Source: Xanthomonas sontii (GTDB taxonomy: Bacteria; Pseudomonadota; Gammaproteobacteria; Xanthomonadales; Xanthomonadaceae). From it: a stretch of 64,000 nt of DNA. The stretch lies in the NCBI RefSeq assembly GCF_040529055.1, contig NZ_CP132342.1:3718001-3782000 (forward strand). The letters are read 5' to 3'. Position numbers and translations under genes: made by a program. Numbering within the stretch: the stretch's first letter is position 1; every line of letters begins with the position of its first letter. The notes beneath the pieces were generated by a model, which was not told the DNA's origin, searched no databases, and worked only from the letters and a program-made list of their open reading frames with translations. Below are positions 46,052 through 55,476 of this stretch, piece after piece.

Positions 46052-46801
46052 ATGGCCTCTCTCGTCCGCTGGTTCCACCAACTCGGTTCGCCGCCGACCT
46101 TCGATCGCTTCGCTGCGCGCTGGACGCCGTGGTGCTACCTGGCGGCGCTGCTGCTGGCCGGCGTGGGCATCTGGCAGGCCCTGTTCGTGGTCCCGGCCGA
46201 CCGCCTGCAGAGCGACGCCTTCCGCATCCTCTACATCCATGTGCCCAGCGCCTGGATGAGCCTGTTCGTGTTCGGCCTGATGGCCGTGTACGCGGCCATC
46301 GCCCAGGTCTGGCGGATCAAGCTGTGCGAGATCCTGGCGATGGCCTGCGCGCCGATCGGCGCCGCCTTCACCCTGATCACCCTGCTGACCGGCAGCATCT
46401 GGGGCAAGCCGATGTGGGGCGCCTGGTGGGACTGGGACCCGCGCCTGACCACCGAGCTGATCCTGCTGTTCCTGTACATCGGCGTGATGGGCCTGTACCT
46501 GGCCATCGAGGACCGGCGCACCGCCGCGCGCGCGGCCGGGCTGCTGGCCATCGTCGGCGTGGTGCTGCTGCCGGTGATCCGCTATTCGGTGGTGTGGTGG
46601 AACTCGCTGCACCAGGGCCAGACCATCCGCCTGTTCGGCCAGTCCAGCATGGACCCGAGCATGCTGCCGCCGCTGTGGCTGATGGTGGCCGCGACCAAGT
46701 TCTGGTTCGCCGGCTCGCTGCTGGCGCGCGCGCGCGCCGACAACCTGCGCCGCGAGGCCGGCAAGGACTGGGTGACGCAACTGGCGGAGGCACGCGGATG
46801 A
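46052..46801 (+). CDS. ccmC: haem exporter protein CcmC
   Basis: Inner-membrane haem-handling protein, 249 residues, six membrane segments. The tryptophan-rich periplasmic motif [17 protein letters not shown] is present, as are histidines in the flanking loops ([12 protein letters not shown] and [11 protein letters not shown]) expected to bind haem. CcmC loads haem onto CcmE. Its stop overlaps the ccmD start. Confidence 0.96.
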   Translation: MASLVRWFHQLGSPPTFDRFAARWTPWCYLAALLLAGVGIWQALFVVPADRLQSDAFRILYIHVPSAWMSLFVFGLMAVYAAIAQVWRIKLCEILAMACAPIGAAFTLITLLTGSIWGKPMWGAWWDWDPRLTTELILLFLYIGVMGLYLAIEDRRTAARAAGLLAIVGVVLLPVIRYSVVWWNSLHQGQTIRLFGQSSMDPSMLPPLWLMVAATKFWFAGSLLARARADNLRREAGKDWVTQLAEARG

Positions 46802-46974
46802 ACTACCTGCCGTATGTGGTCGGTGCCTACGCGGTGTTCGCCGGGGTACTGCTCGCCGATTTCGTGCTGGCGCGGCTGCAGGTGCGCAACGCGCTGCGGG
46901 CGGCACGGCTGCGCGCACAACGCAAGCGCCAGGCCAAGGCCGAACCGGCGCCGCCGCTGGAGCTGAGCCGATGA
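46798..46974 (+). CDS. ccmD: haem exporter protein CcmD
   Basis: A 58-residue single-span membrane protein: one helix (about 5-25, [20 protein letters not shown]) then a basic cytoplasmic tail. CcmD is needed to release holo-CcmE from CcmABC. Too short for many gene finders, but fixed by overlaps with ccmC (ATGA) and ccmE. Confidence 0.92.
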   Translation: MNYLPYVVGAYAVFAGVLLADFVLARLQVRNALRAARLRAQRKRQAKAEPAPPLELSR

Positions 46975-47420
46975 ACCCACAGCGCAAGCGCCGCCTGCTG
47001 TGGCTGATGCTGCTGGTGCTGGCCGCCGGCCTGACCACCACGCTGGTGGCGATGGCCCTGCAGCGCAATGCCGCCTACCTGTACACCCCGGCCGAAGTGC
47101 TGGCCGGCAAGACCGGCGCGCACGCGCGCTTCCGCCTCGGCGGCATGGTCGAGAAGGGCTCGTTCCAGCGCGCCCCGGGGTCGCTGCAGTCGCACTTCCG
47201 GGTCACCGACGGCGATGCGCAACTGACCGTGCGCTACGACCGGATCCTGCCCGACCTGTTCCGCGAGGGCCAGGCGGTGGTGGCCACCGGCAGCATGCAC
47301 GACGGCGTGTTCGTCGCCGAGGACGTGCTGGCCAAGCACGACGAGACCTACATGCCGAAGGAGCTGGCGGACAAGATGGGCAGCGCGCATCGCAAGCATG
47401 ATGTGGGGGCGATGCAGTGA
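46971..47420 (+). CDS. ccmE: cytochrome c maturation haem chaperone CcmE
   Basis: Periplasmic membrane-anchored haem chaperone, 149 residues. One N-terminal anchor is followed by an OB-fold. The covalent haem site is visible as H123 in [10 protein letters not shown], with Y127 four residues later (HxxxY). The tail after it is short. Overlaps ccmD. A G-tract repeat separates it from ccmF. Confidence 0.96.
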   Translation: MNPQRKRRLLWLMLLVLAAGLTTTLVAMALQRNAAYLYTPAEVLAGKTGAHARFRLGGMVEKGSFQRAPGSLQSHFRVTDGDAQLTVRYDRILPDLFREGQAVVATGSMHDGVFVAEDVLAKHDETYMPKELADKMGSAHRKHDVGAMQ

Positions 47421-47453
47421 GGGGCGGGAACCGGGATTGGGGAATGGGGAATC
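47421..47453. repeat. G-tract repeat between ccmE and ccmF
   Basis: Five runs of three or four Gs spaced by one to four bases on the coding strand, starting right after the ccmE stop. No matching C-rich arm is seen in the 170-base gap. Confidence 0.8.
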
Positions 47454-47591
47454 GTCGAAGCAACAGCGCTGGCCCGATCGTTGGCACCACCAAGCATCGG
47501 CGACGGAACCCCGGGGAGCAATCTCGCGCCACGTGTATCCCGCAATCCGCTGCGCGTCCCGCCCTGCCCGCTCGCGCGTTCCGCAAGCACC

Positions 47592-49526
47592 ATGCTGCCT
47601 GAGGTCGGTCAGCTCCTGCTGATCCTCGCCCTGCTCACCGCCGTGCTGCAGGCGCTGCTGCCGCTGGCCGGCGCGCAGCGCGGCGATGCGCGCTGGATGG
47701 CGGTGGCGCGGCCGGCGGCGTTCGCGCAGCTGGCCTTGGTGGCCGGCGCCTTCGCGATCCTCACCCATGCGTTCGTGACCCAGGACTTCTCGGTGGCCTA
47801 CGTCGCCGAGAACTCCAACTCGCTGCTGCCGCTGGTGTACCGCTACTCGGCGGTGTGGGGCGCGCACGAGGGCTCGCTGCTGCTGTGGACGCTGATCCTG
47901 GCGCTGTGGACCGGCGCGGTCGCGCTGTACTCGCGGCGTCTGCCGGCGCACGTCGTCGCGCGGGTGATCGGCACCCTGGCACTGGTCAGCATCGGCTTCC
48001 TGGCATTCCTGCTGTTCACCTCCAACCCGTTCGCGCGGCTGCTGCCGGCGCCGCTGGAAGGGCGCGATCTCAATCCATTGCTGCAGGATCCCGGCCTGGT
48101 GATCCATCCGCCGCTGCTGTACGCCGGCTATGTCGGCTTCGCGGTGCCGTTCGCCTTCGCCATCGCCGCGCTGCTGGACGGCCAGGTGGATGCGCGCTGG
48201 CTGCGCTGGACGCGGCCGTGGACCAACGTGGCCTGGGGTTTTTTGACCATCGGCATCGCCCTCGGCAGCTGGTGGGCATACTACGAACTGGGCTGGGGCG
48301 GCTGGTGGTTCTGGGACCCGGTGGAGAACGCCAGCTTCATGCCGTGGCTGGCCGGCGCGGCGCTGCTGCATTCGCAGGCGGTCACCGAGAAACGCGGCAG
48401 CTTCGGCGCCTGGACCCTGCTGCTGGCGATCGCCGCATTCTCGCTGTCGCTGCTCGGCACCTTCCTGGTGCGCTCGGGCGTGCTGACCAGCGTGCACTCG
48501 TTTGCCGCCGACCCCGCCCGCGGCCTGTTCATCCTGGTGTTCCTGAGCCTGCTGTGCGGCGGCGCGCTGCTGCTGTATGCGCTGCGCGGCGGCCGCGTGG
48601 CGGCGGCGGCCGACGAGGCGCGGCAGCGCTTCGCCCCGGCCTCGCGCGAGACCCTGCTGCTGGCCAACAACCTGCTGCTGACCTGCGCCTGCGCCATGGT
48701 GCTGCTGGGCACGCTGTATCCGCTGCTGGCCGATGCGCTGGACTTGGGCAAGCTGTCGGTGGGGCCGCCCTACTTCGGCACCTTGTTCATCGTGCTGATG
48801 GCGCCGCTGGTGGCGCTGCTGCCGTTCGGCCCGCTGACCCGCTGGCAGCGCGAACAGGCGTCGCGGCCGCTGGCGCTGCTGGCGCCGTGGGCGGGCCTGG
48901 CGCTGCTGGCGGGGGCGATCGGCTTCTTCCTGGCGCCGCAGGGTGCGTGGAAGACCGCCGCCGGCGTCGCCGCCGCGGCCTGGGTGCTGCTGGGCACCGC
49001 GCGCTTCGTATGGAGCCGGCGCCAGCTCAAGGGCAGCCGCTTCACCGCCGAGATGCTGGGCATGACCCTGGCGCACACCGGCATCGCCGTTTTTCTGGCC
49101 GGCGCGTTGCTGGTCGAGGCCCTGGAGCAACAGCGCGAAGTGGCGCTGGCGCCCGGACAGCACCTGGAGCTGGGCCGCTACCGTTTCGAGCTGCAGGGAC
49201 TGGACCAGCGCAAGGGCCCCAACTACATGGCCGAACGTGCGCACGTGCAGGTGCTGCGCGACGATCGCCCGCTGGCGCTGCTGCACCCGGAAAAGCGTCT
49301 TTACGCCAGCGGCGGCCAGAACATGACCGAAGCCGGCATCCACCCCGGCCTGTTCGGCGACGTCTACGTCGCCCTCGGCGAGCCGCTGGGCGGCAACGCC
49401 TGGGCGATGCGCGTGCACGTCAAACCCTTCGTGCGCTGGATCTGGCTTGGCGCGGCGCTGATGGCGCTGGGCGGTTTCGTCACCGCCGCCGACCGGCGCT
49501 TCCGTCGTACCCCGGAGACCCCCTGA
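47592..49526 (+). CDS. ccmF: haem lyase subunit CcmF
   Basis: Core of the cytochrome c haem lyase, 644 residues, many membrane spans. The WWD domain is visible as WGGWWFWDPVENASFMPWLA near residue 235, with histidines in nearby loops (SAVWGAHEGSLLLW and PGLVIHPPLLYAGYVG). The ATG at 47592 (MLPEVGQLLLILALL) gives the normal N-terminus; an in-frame start at 47481 lies in the intergenic repeat area. Stop and ccmG start overlap by one base. Confidence 0.96.
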   Translation: MLPEVGQLLLILALLTAVLQALLPLAGAQRGDARWMAVARPAAFAQLALVAGAFAILTHAFVTQDFSVAYVAENSNSLLPLVYRYSAVWGAHEGSLLLWTLILALWTGAVALYSRRLPAHVVARVIGTLALVSIGFLAFLLFTSNPFARLLPAPLEGRDLNPLLQDPGLVIHPPLLYAGYVGFAVPFAFAIAALLDGQVDARWLRWTRPWTNVAWGFLTIGIALGSWWAYYELGWGGWWFWDPVENASFMPWLAGAALLHSQAVTEKRGSFGAWTLLLAIAAFSLSLLGTFLVRSGVLTSVHSFAADPARGLFILVFLSLLCGGALLLYALRGGRVAAAADEARQRFAPASRETLLLANNLLLTCACAMVLLGTLYPLLADALDLGKLSVGPPYFGTLFIVLMAPLVALLPFGPLTRWQREQASRPLALLAPWAGLALLAGAIGFFLAPQGAWKTAAGVAAAAWVLLGTARFVWSRRQLKGSRFTAEMLGMTLAHTGIAVFLAGALLVEALEQQREVALAPGQHLELGRYRFELQGLDQRKGPNYMAERAHVQVLRDDRPLALLHPEKRLYASGGQNMTEAGIHPGLFGDVYVALGEPLGGNAWAMRVHVKPFVRWIWLGAALMALGGFVTAADRRFRRTPETP

Positions 49527-50131
49527 TGTCCGCTCCCGCTCCACGTCGCCTGCCGCTGCCCGCCATCCTGCTGGGTGCGCTGTTCTTCCTCGGCCTGCTG
49601 GCGTTGATGGTGTATGCGGTGCAGCGTTCCGGCAGCGCCGATCGCGACGCGCTGCCCTCGGCGCTGATCGGCAAGCCGGCGCCGGCGTTCGAACTGCCGC
49701 TGCTGCACGACGCCTCGATCCGCGTGCGCAGCAGCGAGTTGCTGGGCGCGCCGTACGTGCTCAACGTGTGGGGCAGCTGGTGCCCGGCCTGCCGCGAGGA
49801 ACACCCGGTGCTGACCCGCTTCGCGCTCAGCAAGCGTGTGCGGGTGATCGGCTACGACTGGAAGGACACCCGCGAGGACGCGCTGCGCTGGCTGGAGCAG
49901 TTGGGCAATCCGTTCCTGGCGGTGCTGTTCGACCCCGAAGGGCGCACCGCAATCGACTGGGGCGTGGCCGCGGCGCCGGAGACCTTCCTGGTCGACGCGC
50001 GCGGCGTGGTGCGCTGGAAGCATGCCGGCCAGCTGACCGATGCGATCATCCGCGACGAACTGCTGCCGGCACTGGAGCAGGCCGAGCGCGACGCCCCGCC
50101 GACGCGCGCCCAGGGCAAGGCCACGCCATGA
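49526..50131 (+). CDS. ccmG: thiol:disulfide interchange protein CcmG/DsbE
   Basis: Periplasmic thioredoxin-like protein that keeps apocytochrome cysteines reduced. It has 201 residues with an N-terminal anchor (12-32) and the redox motif C86-P-A-C89 in VWGSWCPACREEHP. The acidic-loop region and cis-proline (AAPETFLVD) fit DsbE. Its start reuses the last A of the ccmF stop. Confidence 0.96.
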   Translation: MSAPAPRRLPLPAILLGALFFLGLLALMVYAVQRSGSADRDALPSALIGKPAPAFELPLLHDASIRVRSSELLGAPYVLNVWGSWCPACREEHPVLTRFALSKRVRVIGYDWKDTREDALRWLEQLGNPFLAVLFDPEGRTAIDWGVAAAPETFLVDARGVVRWKHAGQLTDAIIRDELLPALEQAERDAPPTRAQGKATP

Positions 50132-50586
50132 GCCAGCACCGCCGGCCTGCGCTGCGGCTGGGCCTGCTGGCGCTGCTGGCGTGGTCCACGCTGGCCGGCG
50201 CCGAACCGGTGTCCGATCCGACGCCGCTGGCCTACCGCTCCGCCGCCGAGGAGACGCGCTTCCATGCGCTGACCGCGGAACTGCGCTGCGTGCAATGCCA
50301 GAACCAGTCGCTGGCCGACTCGCACGCGCAGATCGCCATGGACCTGCGCCGCGAAGTGCTGGAGCTGATGCACCAGGGCAAATCGGATGCGCAGATCAAG
50401 CAGTTCCTGGTCGATCGCTACGGCGAGTTCGTGCTGTACCGGCCGCAACTGGAAGCGCGCACCTGGCTGCTGTGGTTCGGCCCCTTGCTGCTGCTGGCCG
50501 GCGGCGCCGTGGTGCTGATCCGGATGGTGCGGCGACGCGCGCCGGCAGCGACCGCGCTACCGCTGCAGGACGAACAGGAATGGTGA
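50128..50586 (+). CDS. ccmH: cytochrome c biogenesis protein CcmH
   Basis: Short CcmH type, 152 residues. A signal/anchor is followed by the redox motif LRCVQCQNQ (C54, C57), a helical bundle, and a second membrane span (LLWFGPLLLLAGGAVVLI). It reduces apocytochrome c for haem attachment. The TPR part found fused in some species is a separate gene here (ccmI). Confidence 0.95.
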   Translation: MSQHRRPALRLGLLALLAWSTLAGAEPVSDPTPLAYRSAAEETRFHALTAELRCVQCQNQSLADSHAQIAMDLRREVLELMHQGKSDAQIKQFLVDRYGEFVLYRPQLEARTWLLWFGPLLLLAGGAVVLIRMVRRRAPAATALPLQDEQEW

Positions 50587-50590
50587 GGCG

Positions 50591-51622
50591 ATGCTGAGCT
50601 GGGGCATGTCGGCCGCGGCGGTGGCGCTGGCGGCGCTGGTGTTCGCGGTGGTGCTGTGGCCGCTGCGCGGCGGCGGCCGCAACGGTGCGGTGCTGGCGGT
50701 GGCGATCCTGGCGCTGGGCGTGGCGACGGCGGCGCTATATGCGCTGGTCGGTACTCCACGCGCGCTGCAGGCGCAGAACCGCGAGGCACCACGCACGCTC
50801 GAGGACGGCGTGAAGCAACTGCAGGCGGCGCTGGCGAAGGATCCCAACCGGGCCGACGGCTGGGCCTTGCTCGGCCGTAGCCAGATGTCGCTGGGGCACA
50901 ACGCCGAGGCCGCGGCCGCATTCGCGCGTGCGGTGCGCCTGGCGCCGGAACAGGCGCCGTTGCTGATCGAGGCGGCCGAGGCGCGGGCGATGGCCAACCC
51001 GCAACGGCAGTTCGACGACCAGGCGCTGGCCTGGCTGCAGCACGCCCTGCAATTGGCGCCGGGCAGCGAACGCGGCGCCTGGTTCCTCGGCATCGCCCAG
51101 CGCCAGCGCGGCCAGGACGCCGCCGCCGCGGCCACCTGGGAAGCGCTGTTGCCGCGCGTGGATGCGGCCACGGCCGCGGCGCTGCGGCCGCAGATCGATG
51201 CGGCGCGCAGCGCGGCCGGCCTGCCGGCCTTGCCCGCCGCCGGCGCCACGGCGCAGCCTGACAAGGCGCCGGCGACCGCCGGCCTGACCGTGGCAGTGTC
51301 GCTGGACCCGGCGTTCGCCGCCCGCGTGCGCCTGCGCGGCGACGCCAGCGTGTTCGTGATTGCCCGCGTGCCGGGCGGTCCGCCGATGCCGGTGGCGGTG
51401 CAGAAACATCCGCTGCAGGCGCTGCCGTTGCGGGTGACGCTGAGCGACGCGGACAGCCCGATGCCGACGCAGAAGCTCTCGCAACTCAAGCAAGTGCAGG
51501 TGATCGCGCGGCTGTCGGCCAGCGGTAATGCCATGCGCCAGGAGGGCGATCTGGAATCGGCGCCGGTGACGGTCACCCTGCCGGCGACCGCGCCGGTGGA
51601 GCTGGAGATCGGCAAGCCGTAG
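50591..51622 (+). CDS. ccmI: cytochrome c biogenesis protein CcmI (CycH), TPR type
   Basis: Apocytochrome c chaperone of 343 residues. Two N-terminal membrane spans (about 6-24 and 33-53) lead into TPR repeats (PNRADGWALLGRSQMSLGHN and following, about 85-200). A C-terminal periplasmic beta-rich domain follows (VAVSLDPAFAARVRLRGDAS). It starts four bases after ccmH and ends the operon; the gap that follows holds a REP-like hairpin. Confidence 0.92.
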   Translation: MLSWGMSAAAVALAALVFAVVLWPLRGGGRNGAVLAVAILALGVATAALYALVGTPRALQAQNREAPRTLEDGVKQLQAALAKDPNRADGWALLGRSQMSLGHNAEAAAAFARAVRLAPEQAPLLIEAAEARAMANPQRQFDDQALAWLQHALQLAPGSERGAWFLGIAQRQRGQDAAAAATWEALLPRVDAATAAALRPQIDAARSAAGLPALPAAGATAQPDKAPATAGLTVAVSLDPAFAARVRLRGDASVFVIARVPGGPPMPVAVQKHPLQALPLRVTLSDADSPMPTQKLSQLKQVQVIARLSASGNAMRQEGDLESAPVTVTLPATAPVELEIGKP

Positions 51623-51715
51623 CGCAAGCAGTCATGTGGGAGCGACCGTGCCTGATCGGGACCGTCCGGTCGCGACCAGGCCAAGACGCCAGCAAGAATG
51701 CGAAACGTCGTTGCA

Positions 51716-51774
51716 GGAGCGGCTTCAGCCGCGACACGCTCTACCGGGAGTCCTGTCGCGGCTGAAGCCGCTCC
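51716..51774. repeat. REP-like pair forming a large hairpin after ccmI
   Basis: Perfect 21-base inverted arms (51716-51736 and 51754-51774) with core GAGCGGCTTCAGCCGCGAC and a 17-base loop. The 313-base gap 51623-51935 has no gene. A weaker related unit lies at about 51636-51680. There is no T-run, so it is not an ordinary terminator. Confidence 0.9.
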
Positions 51775-51935
51775 CACGAGGCAACAGCGTGTCGGACTGG
51801 ATCGCGGTGGAAGCGAATGATCAGACGCGCAGTAGATCCGGCCCGGCGTCACTCACGGACGCCATTGCGGCCCGACACGCTCCATCCCGCACCACGCATA
51901 CGCCGGATGCGCAATCGCGCGGCTAGAATCGGCGC

Positions 51936-53048
51936 ATGACCGAATTCATCCCGCCCGGCAGCCGCTTCCACACCCTGCCCTCGCCGTTCCCGATGAAACG
52001 TGGTGGCCAGCTGCATGGCGCGCGGGTCGCCTACGAAACCTGGGGCACGCTGTCGGCCGCGCGCGACAACGCGGTCCTGATCGTCACCGGACTCTCGCCC
52101 GACGCGCATGCCGCAGCCAATGCCGACGATCCCACGCCAGGCTGGTGGGACGGCATGCTCGGCCCCGGCAAGCCGATCGACACCCAGCGTTGGTTCGTGA
52201 TCTGCGTGAACTCGCTGGGCAGTTGCAAGGGTTCGACCGGCCCGGCCTCGCCGCATCCGGACGACGGCAAGCCGTATCGCCTGCGCTTCCCGGAGCTGTC
52301 GATCGAGGACGGTGCCGACGCCGCCGCGCAAGTGGTGCGGGCACTGAACATCGCGCAGTTGGCCTGCGTGATCGGCAACTCGATGGGCGGCATGACTGCG
52401 CTGGCGCTGCTGCACCGGCATCCCGGCCTGGCCCGCAGCCACATCAACATCTCCGGCAGCGCGCAGGCACTGCCGTTCTCGATCGCGATCCGCTCGCTGC
52501 AGCGCGAGGCGATCCGGCTGGACCCGAACTGGAACGGCGGCGACTACGACGAAGCCACCTATCCCGAGTCGGGCATGCGCATGGCGCGCAAGCTCGGCGT
52601 GATCACCTATCGCTCGGCGCTGGAATGGGACGGCCGCTTCGGCCGCGTGCGGCTGGATTCCGACCAGACCGACGACGATCCGTTCGGCCTGGAATTCCAG
52701 GTCGAGAGCTACCTGGAAGGCCACGCCCGCCGCTTCGTACGCCGTTTCGACCCGAACTGCTATCTGTACCTGAGCCGCTCGATGGACTGGTTCGACCTGG
52801 CCGAACCCGCCGGCGGCGACGTGCTGGCCGGCATCGCCACGATCCAGATCGAGCGCGCGCTGGCGATCGGCGCCAACACCGACATCCTGTTCCCGGTGCA
52901 GCAGCAGCAACAGATCGCCGACGGCCTGCGCGCCGGCGGCGCACTGGCGCAGTTCCTGGGGCTGGATTCGCCGCAGGGCCACGATGCGTTCCTGGTCGAT
53001 TTCGCGCGGTTCGGGCCGGCGGTGCGGGCGTTTCTCGACGCACTGTGA
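51936..53048 (+). CDS. metX: MetX-family acyltransferase, probably serine O-succinyltransferase
   Basis: An alpha/beta-hydrolase acyltransferase of 370 residues. The nucleophile S149 lies in VIGNSMGGMTALALL, the catalytic Asp in TDILFPVQQ and the His in SPQGHDAF. MetX enzymes acylate homoserine. Here the residues around the donor site, NSLGSCKGSTGPAS, and GNSMGGM differ from the usual NVLGGCxGxTGPSS and GGSMGGM. As I recall, this pattern fits the Xanthomonadaceae group shown to succinylate serine for cysteine synthesis. Specificity is therefore uncertain. No metB or homoserine dehydrogenase gene follows. Confidence 0.85.
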   Translation: MTEFIPPGSRFHTLPSPFPMKRGGQLHGARVAYETWGTLSAARDNAVLIVTGLSPDAHAAANADDPTPGWWDGMLGPGKPIDTQRWFVICVNSLGSCKGSTGPASPHPDDGKPYRLRFPELSIEDGADAAAQVVRALNIAQLACVIGNSMGGMTALALLHRHPGLARSHINISGSAQALPFSIAIRSLQREAIRLDPNWNGGDYDEATYPESGMRMARKLGVITYRSALEWDGRFGRVRLDSDQTDDDPFGLEFQVESYLEGHARRFVRRFDPNCYLYLSRSMDWFDLAEPAGGDVLAGIATIQIERALAIGANTDILFPVQQQQQIADGLRAGGALAQFLGLDSPQGHDAFLVDFARFGPAVRAFLDAL

Positions 53049-53267
53049 GTGGTGCGGCGTACTGGCCGCACCACTCCATCATGCGGTGCCTGGCGATGCC
53101 GCCATCGGCAAGTCGAGATGGACTTACCTCAAGATGCATCCCGTTCGATGAGTTGAGCTACCTCCGAACACATCGCACCTCTTAGATCGCCCGCGCGTAA
53201 CCGCTACCACGGCCGTACGCACTGACCGACTGAAACGCTGGCGACACACGGAACTAGAAAGACAGGA

Positions 53268-53302
53268 GCGAGAGCACGGCAGATCCTTTGCCGTACTCTC
53301 GC
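53268..53302. terminator. candidate hairpin terminator between metX and the protease gene
   Basis: Arms GCGAGAGCACGGCA and TGCCGTACTCTCGC pair at 13 of 14 positions with a 7-base loop. It lies 35 bases after the protease stop, with only a weak T-rich stretch. It could stop transcripts from either side. Confidence 0.55.
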
Positions 53303-53336
53303 CGATCGTTGCAGCAGAACGCCGGCAACGGTGATA

Positions 53337-55208
53337 TCAGTTGAACCGCGGCATGTCCGCCAGCGCCGTGTTCTGGATCAGCGTCTCGCCATTGAACTCG
53401 AAGTAACGGCCATAGGCGGTGATCACCTCATGCCGATTGCTTTTGAGCTCACGCGTGTCGAACTTGCACGCCTCGCCTGCCGGCCCGTAATTGCAGATCT
53501 GCTGATAGCGCGCAACGCTCTGCAACGGGCCGGAAGCAAGCAGATTGCCGTTGGCGTCCCACATCCAGTACTGCCCGTACGCGTTGACCGACTCGACCAG
53601 ACCGCCCCACTCCGGGAACACGACCAGCGAGCGCGTGTCGAACACGCAGGGATTCTTTCCTTGGCAAGGGCCAGCCGCATACCGCGGGACGTCTTTCAGT
53701 TCTCCACCCTGCGGACCAAACGGCTGGCCGTTGGCGTCGAAGTTCCAGTAGCGACCGTAAGCGGTAATTGATTCAAGATAGCCCACACCCGGGTAGTCCA
53801 CTTCAGTGCGAGTTTCGAACTTGCACGCATAATGAGAGCCCACAAATTCCTGCGTACATGGTCCGTTTCCGGCTGCATAACGCGGCACGGCACTCAGCGG
53901 CGCTGGCCTTGCCGAATGCTGTCCCTGGGTATCGAACTTCCATAGATGACCATAGGCAATCACAGACTCAGTGCCATCAGGGCCTTCATCAATCGCGTCA
54001 AGCACACACGCAGTCGGCCGAAGCGAATCATCGCCGAAATTGTACAGGCATGGACCGGGAATCTTTCCATTTCCTACCATTGAACGAGCCCAGTTAACGG
54101 CCGCCTCTGCGTTTAGCAAGCCCGCACCACACCGGTTGTCAGCGCAGGCCATCGGCGTCGCCGTGCTTTTCAGGATGTTCTTGATCTGATCGGGCGTCAG
54201 CGCAGGATTCGCAGATAACATCAATCCGATCGTCCCACTGACGTGTGGCGCCGACATTGAGGTTCCCGAAAGAAAGCGATAACACGACGTCAATCCATCG
54301 CCGTTTTTCACCGCCCAAGCAGAGAGCACGCCGACCCTCGTCACAGCGTTGACCTGCGAAATTGGATTTACTATCCCGGGACAATCACCTAGTCCAGCGC
54401 CATAAACCCCTTCATCGCGAGTCGCGCCGCCACCAGGCGCCATCAACGTCAACGATGCCCCGCCATTGGTGTAAGGGGCCTCAAGATTCATCTGATCGGT
54501 CGCCCCGACAGAGATGACTCCGGGACAAGAAGCTGGCCGCACATGAGCCACATCGACCCACGAGCCGGAAGCTGCTTGGTCGTAGATTATCCCTGGCGCA
54601 TTGTGGTTACCAGCCGAAGCTACGATCGAAACGCCCGCGACCAGCGCCTGGGAGATGGCACGATTAGTGTACTGGTAGTCGTCACAAGTACTGGTCGGGT
54701 CCGCCAGACTTAGATTGACGACCCTTGCGCCAGATTGGACTGCAACCTTGATCGCTGCAGCCAGGTTAGCATCACTGACGCCCTGATAGATTCTGCTCGA
54801 AAGAATCTCGCACTGTGGGCAGACACCGGCGACACCTTGTCCATTTTGTGTTTTAGCGCCAATGATTCCGGCCGTATGGGTTCCATGTGCAAACCCGCCA
54901 TCTTCATTGGGGTTACCTCCATTTATTCCGCGATAGAAATCTCTACCGCTTCCATCCTGGGCCCACGTAATATCCGGGTGTCCGGAATACCCAGAATCGA
55001 TCGTGGCAATTCGAATCTTCTGGCCATTCGCTGGCGCCAGCGCCCAGGCTTGCGGTGCGCGAATCGCGGAAAGATTCCATTGCTGCGCCGAAAGCGGATC
55101 GTTGGTAGGCGCCTGTGCGTGGACCGAGCTACTTAGTGAAAGTCCTATCAATGCCCCTAAGCGTACTAGGGCAGACAAACGTTTCTTTGCGAACATTGTT
55201 CCAGACAT
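53337..55208 (-). CDS. secreted S8 (subtilisin-family) serine protease with four C-terminal repeats
   Basis: An extracellular protease of 623 residues. The signal peptide ends SSVHAQA near residue 32 and a short propeptide-like stretch follows. The catalytic triad is D71 (RIATIDSGYSG), H108 (FAHGTHTAG) and S317 (LSGTSMSAPH), with oxyanion N201 (ASAGN). From about residue 380 there are four degenerate copies of about 60 residues around AYGRYWNFDANGQ, each with cysteines and VPRYA. The ATG at 55208 has AGGAG in front. Sampled lines of the coding sequence are near 52% GC, well below its neighbours, which suggests acquisition. Confidence 0.9.
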   Translation of the reverse strand: MSGTMFAKKRLSALVRLGALIGLSLSSSVHAQAPTNDPLSAQQWNLSAIRAPQAWALAPANGQKIRIATIDSGYSGHPDITWAQDGSGRDFYRGINGGNPNEDGGFAHGTHTAGIIGAKTQNGQGVAGVCPQCEILSSRIYQGVSDANLAAAIKVAVQSGARVVNLSLADPTSTCDDYQYTNRAISQALVAGVSIVASAGNHNAPGIIYDQAASGSWVDVAHVRPASCPGVISVGATDQMNLEAPYTNGGASLTLMAPGGGATRDEGVYGAGLGDCPGIVNPISQVNAVTRVGVLSAWAVKNGDGLTSCYRFLSGTSMSAPHVSGTIGLMLSANPALTPDQIKNILKSTATPMACADNRCGAGLLNAEAAVNWARSMVGNGKIPGPCLYNFGDDSLRPTACVLDAIDEGPDGTESVIAYGHLWKFDTQGQHSARPAPLSAVPRYAAGNGPCTQEFVGSHYACKFETRTEVDYPGVGYLESITAYGRYWNFDANGQPFGPQGGELKDVPRYAAGPCQGKNPCVFDTRSLVVFPEWGGLVESVNAYGQYWMWDANGNLLASGPLQSVARYQQICNYGPAGEACKFDTRELKSNRHEVITAYGRYFEFNGETLIQNTALADMPRFN

Positions 55209-55476
55209 AAGTGAAACTCCTTTTCTCTGATGGGCAACCCCCTGTCGCCCGGTCATCCGGAAAGAAACTGACTACCGCTTCGCGGTGTTCGTTCCGCATC
55301 ACCGACCGTCGCGAAATTCTAGAGCGGTGACGTCTCACAGGCCGACACTGACGGCGCGTTGTATACCATCAGAGAATCTCGTCCCAGTTGCCATCGTTCT
55401 GCGACGTGCGTGCTTGGAGGTCGCCGCCATTCGTGGCACACGTGCGCCACGCGTGACCAGTCACGCTGCGCGTGTC

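Noticed and set aside
51716..51774. Strong hairpin after ccmI considered as its terminator
   Set aside because: No T-run follows on either side, and the same sequence recurs in other gaps, so a REP-like repeat is the better call.
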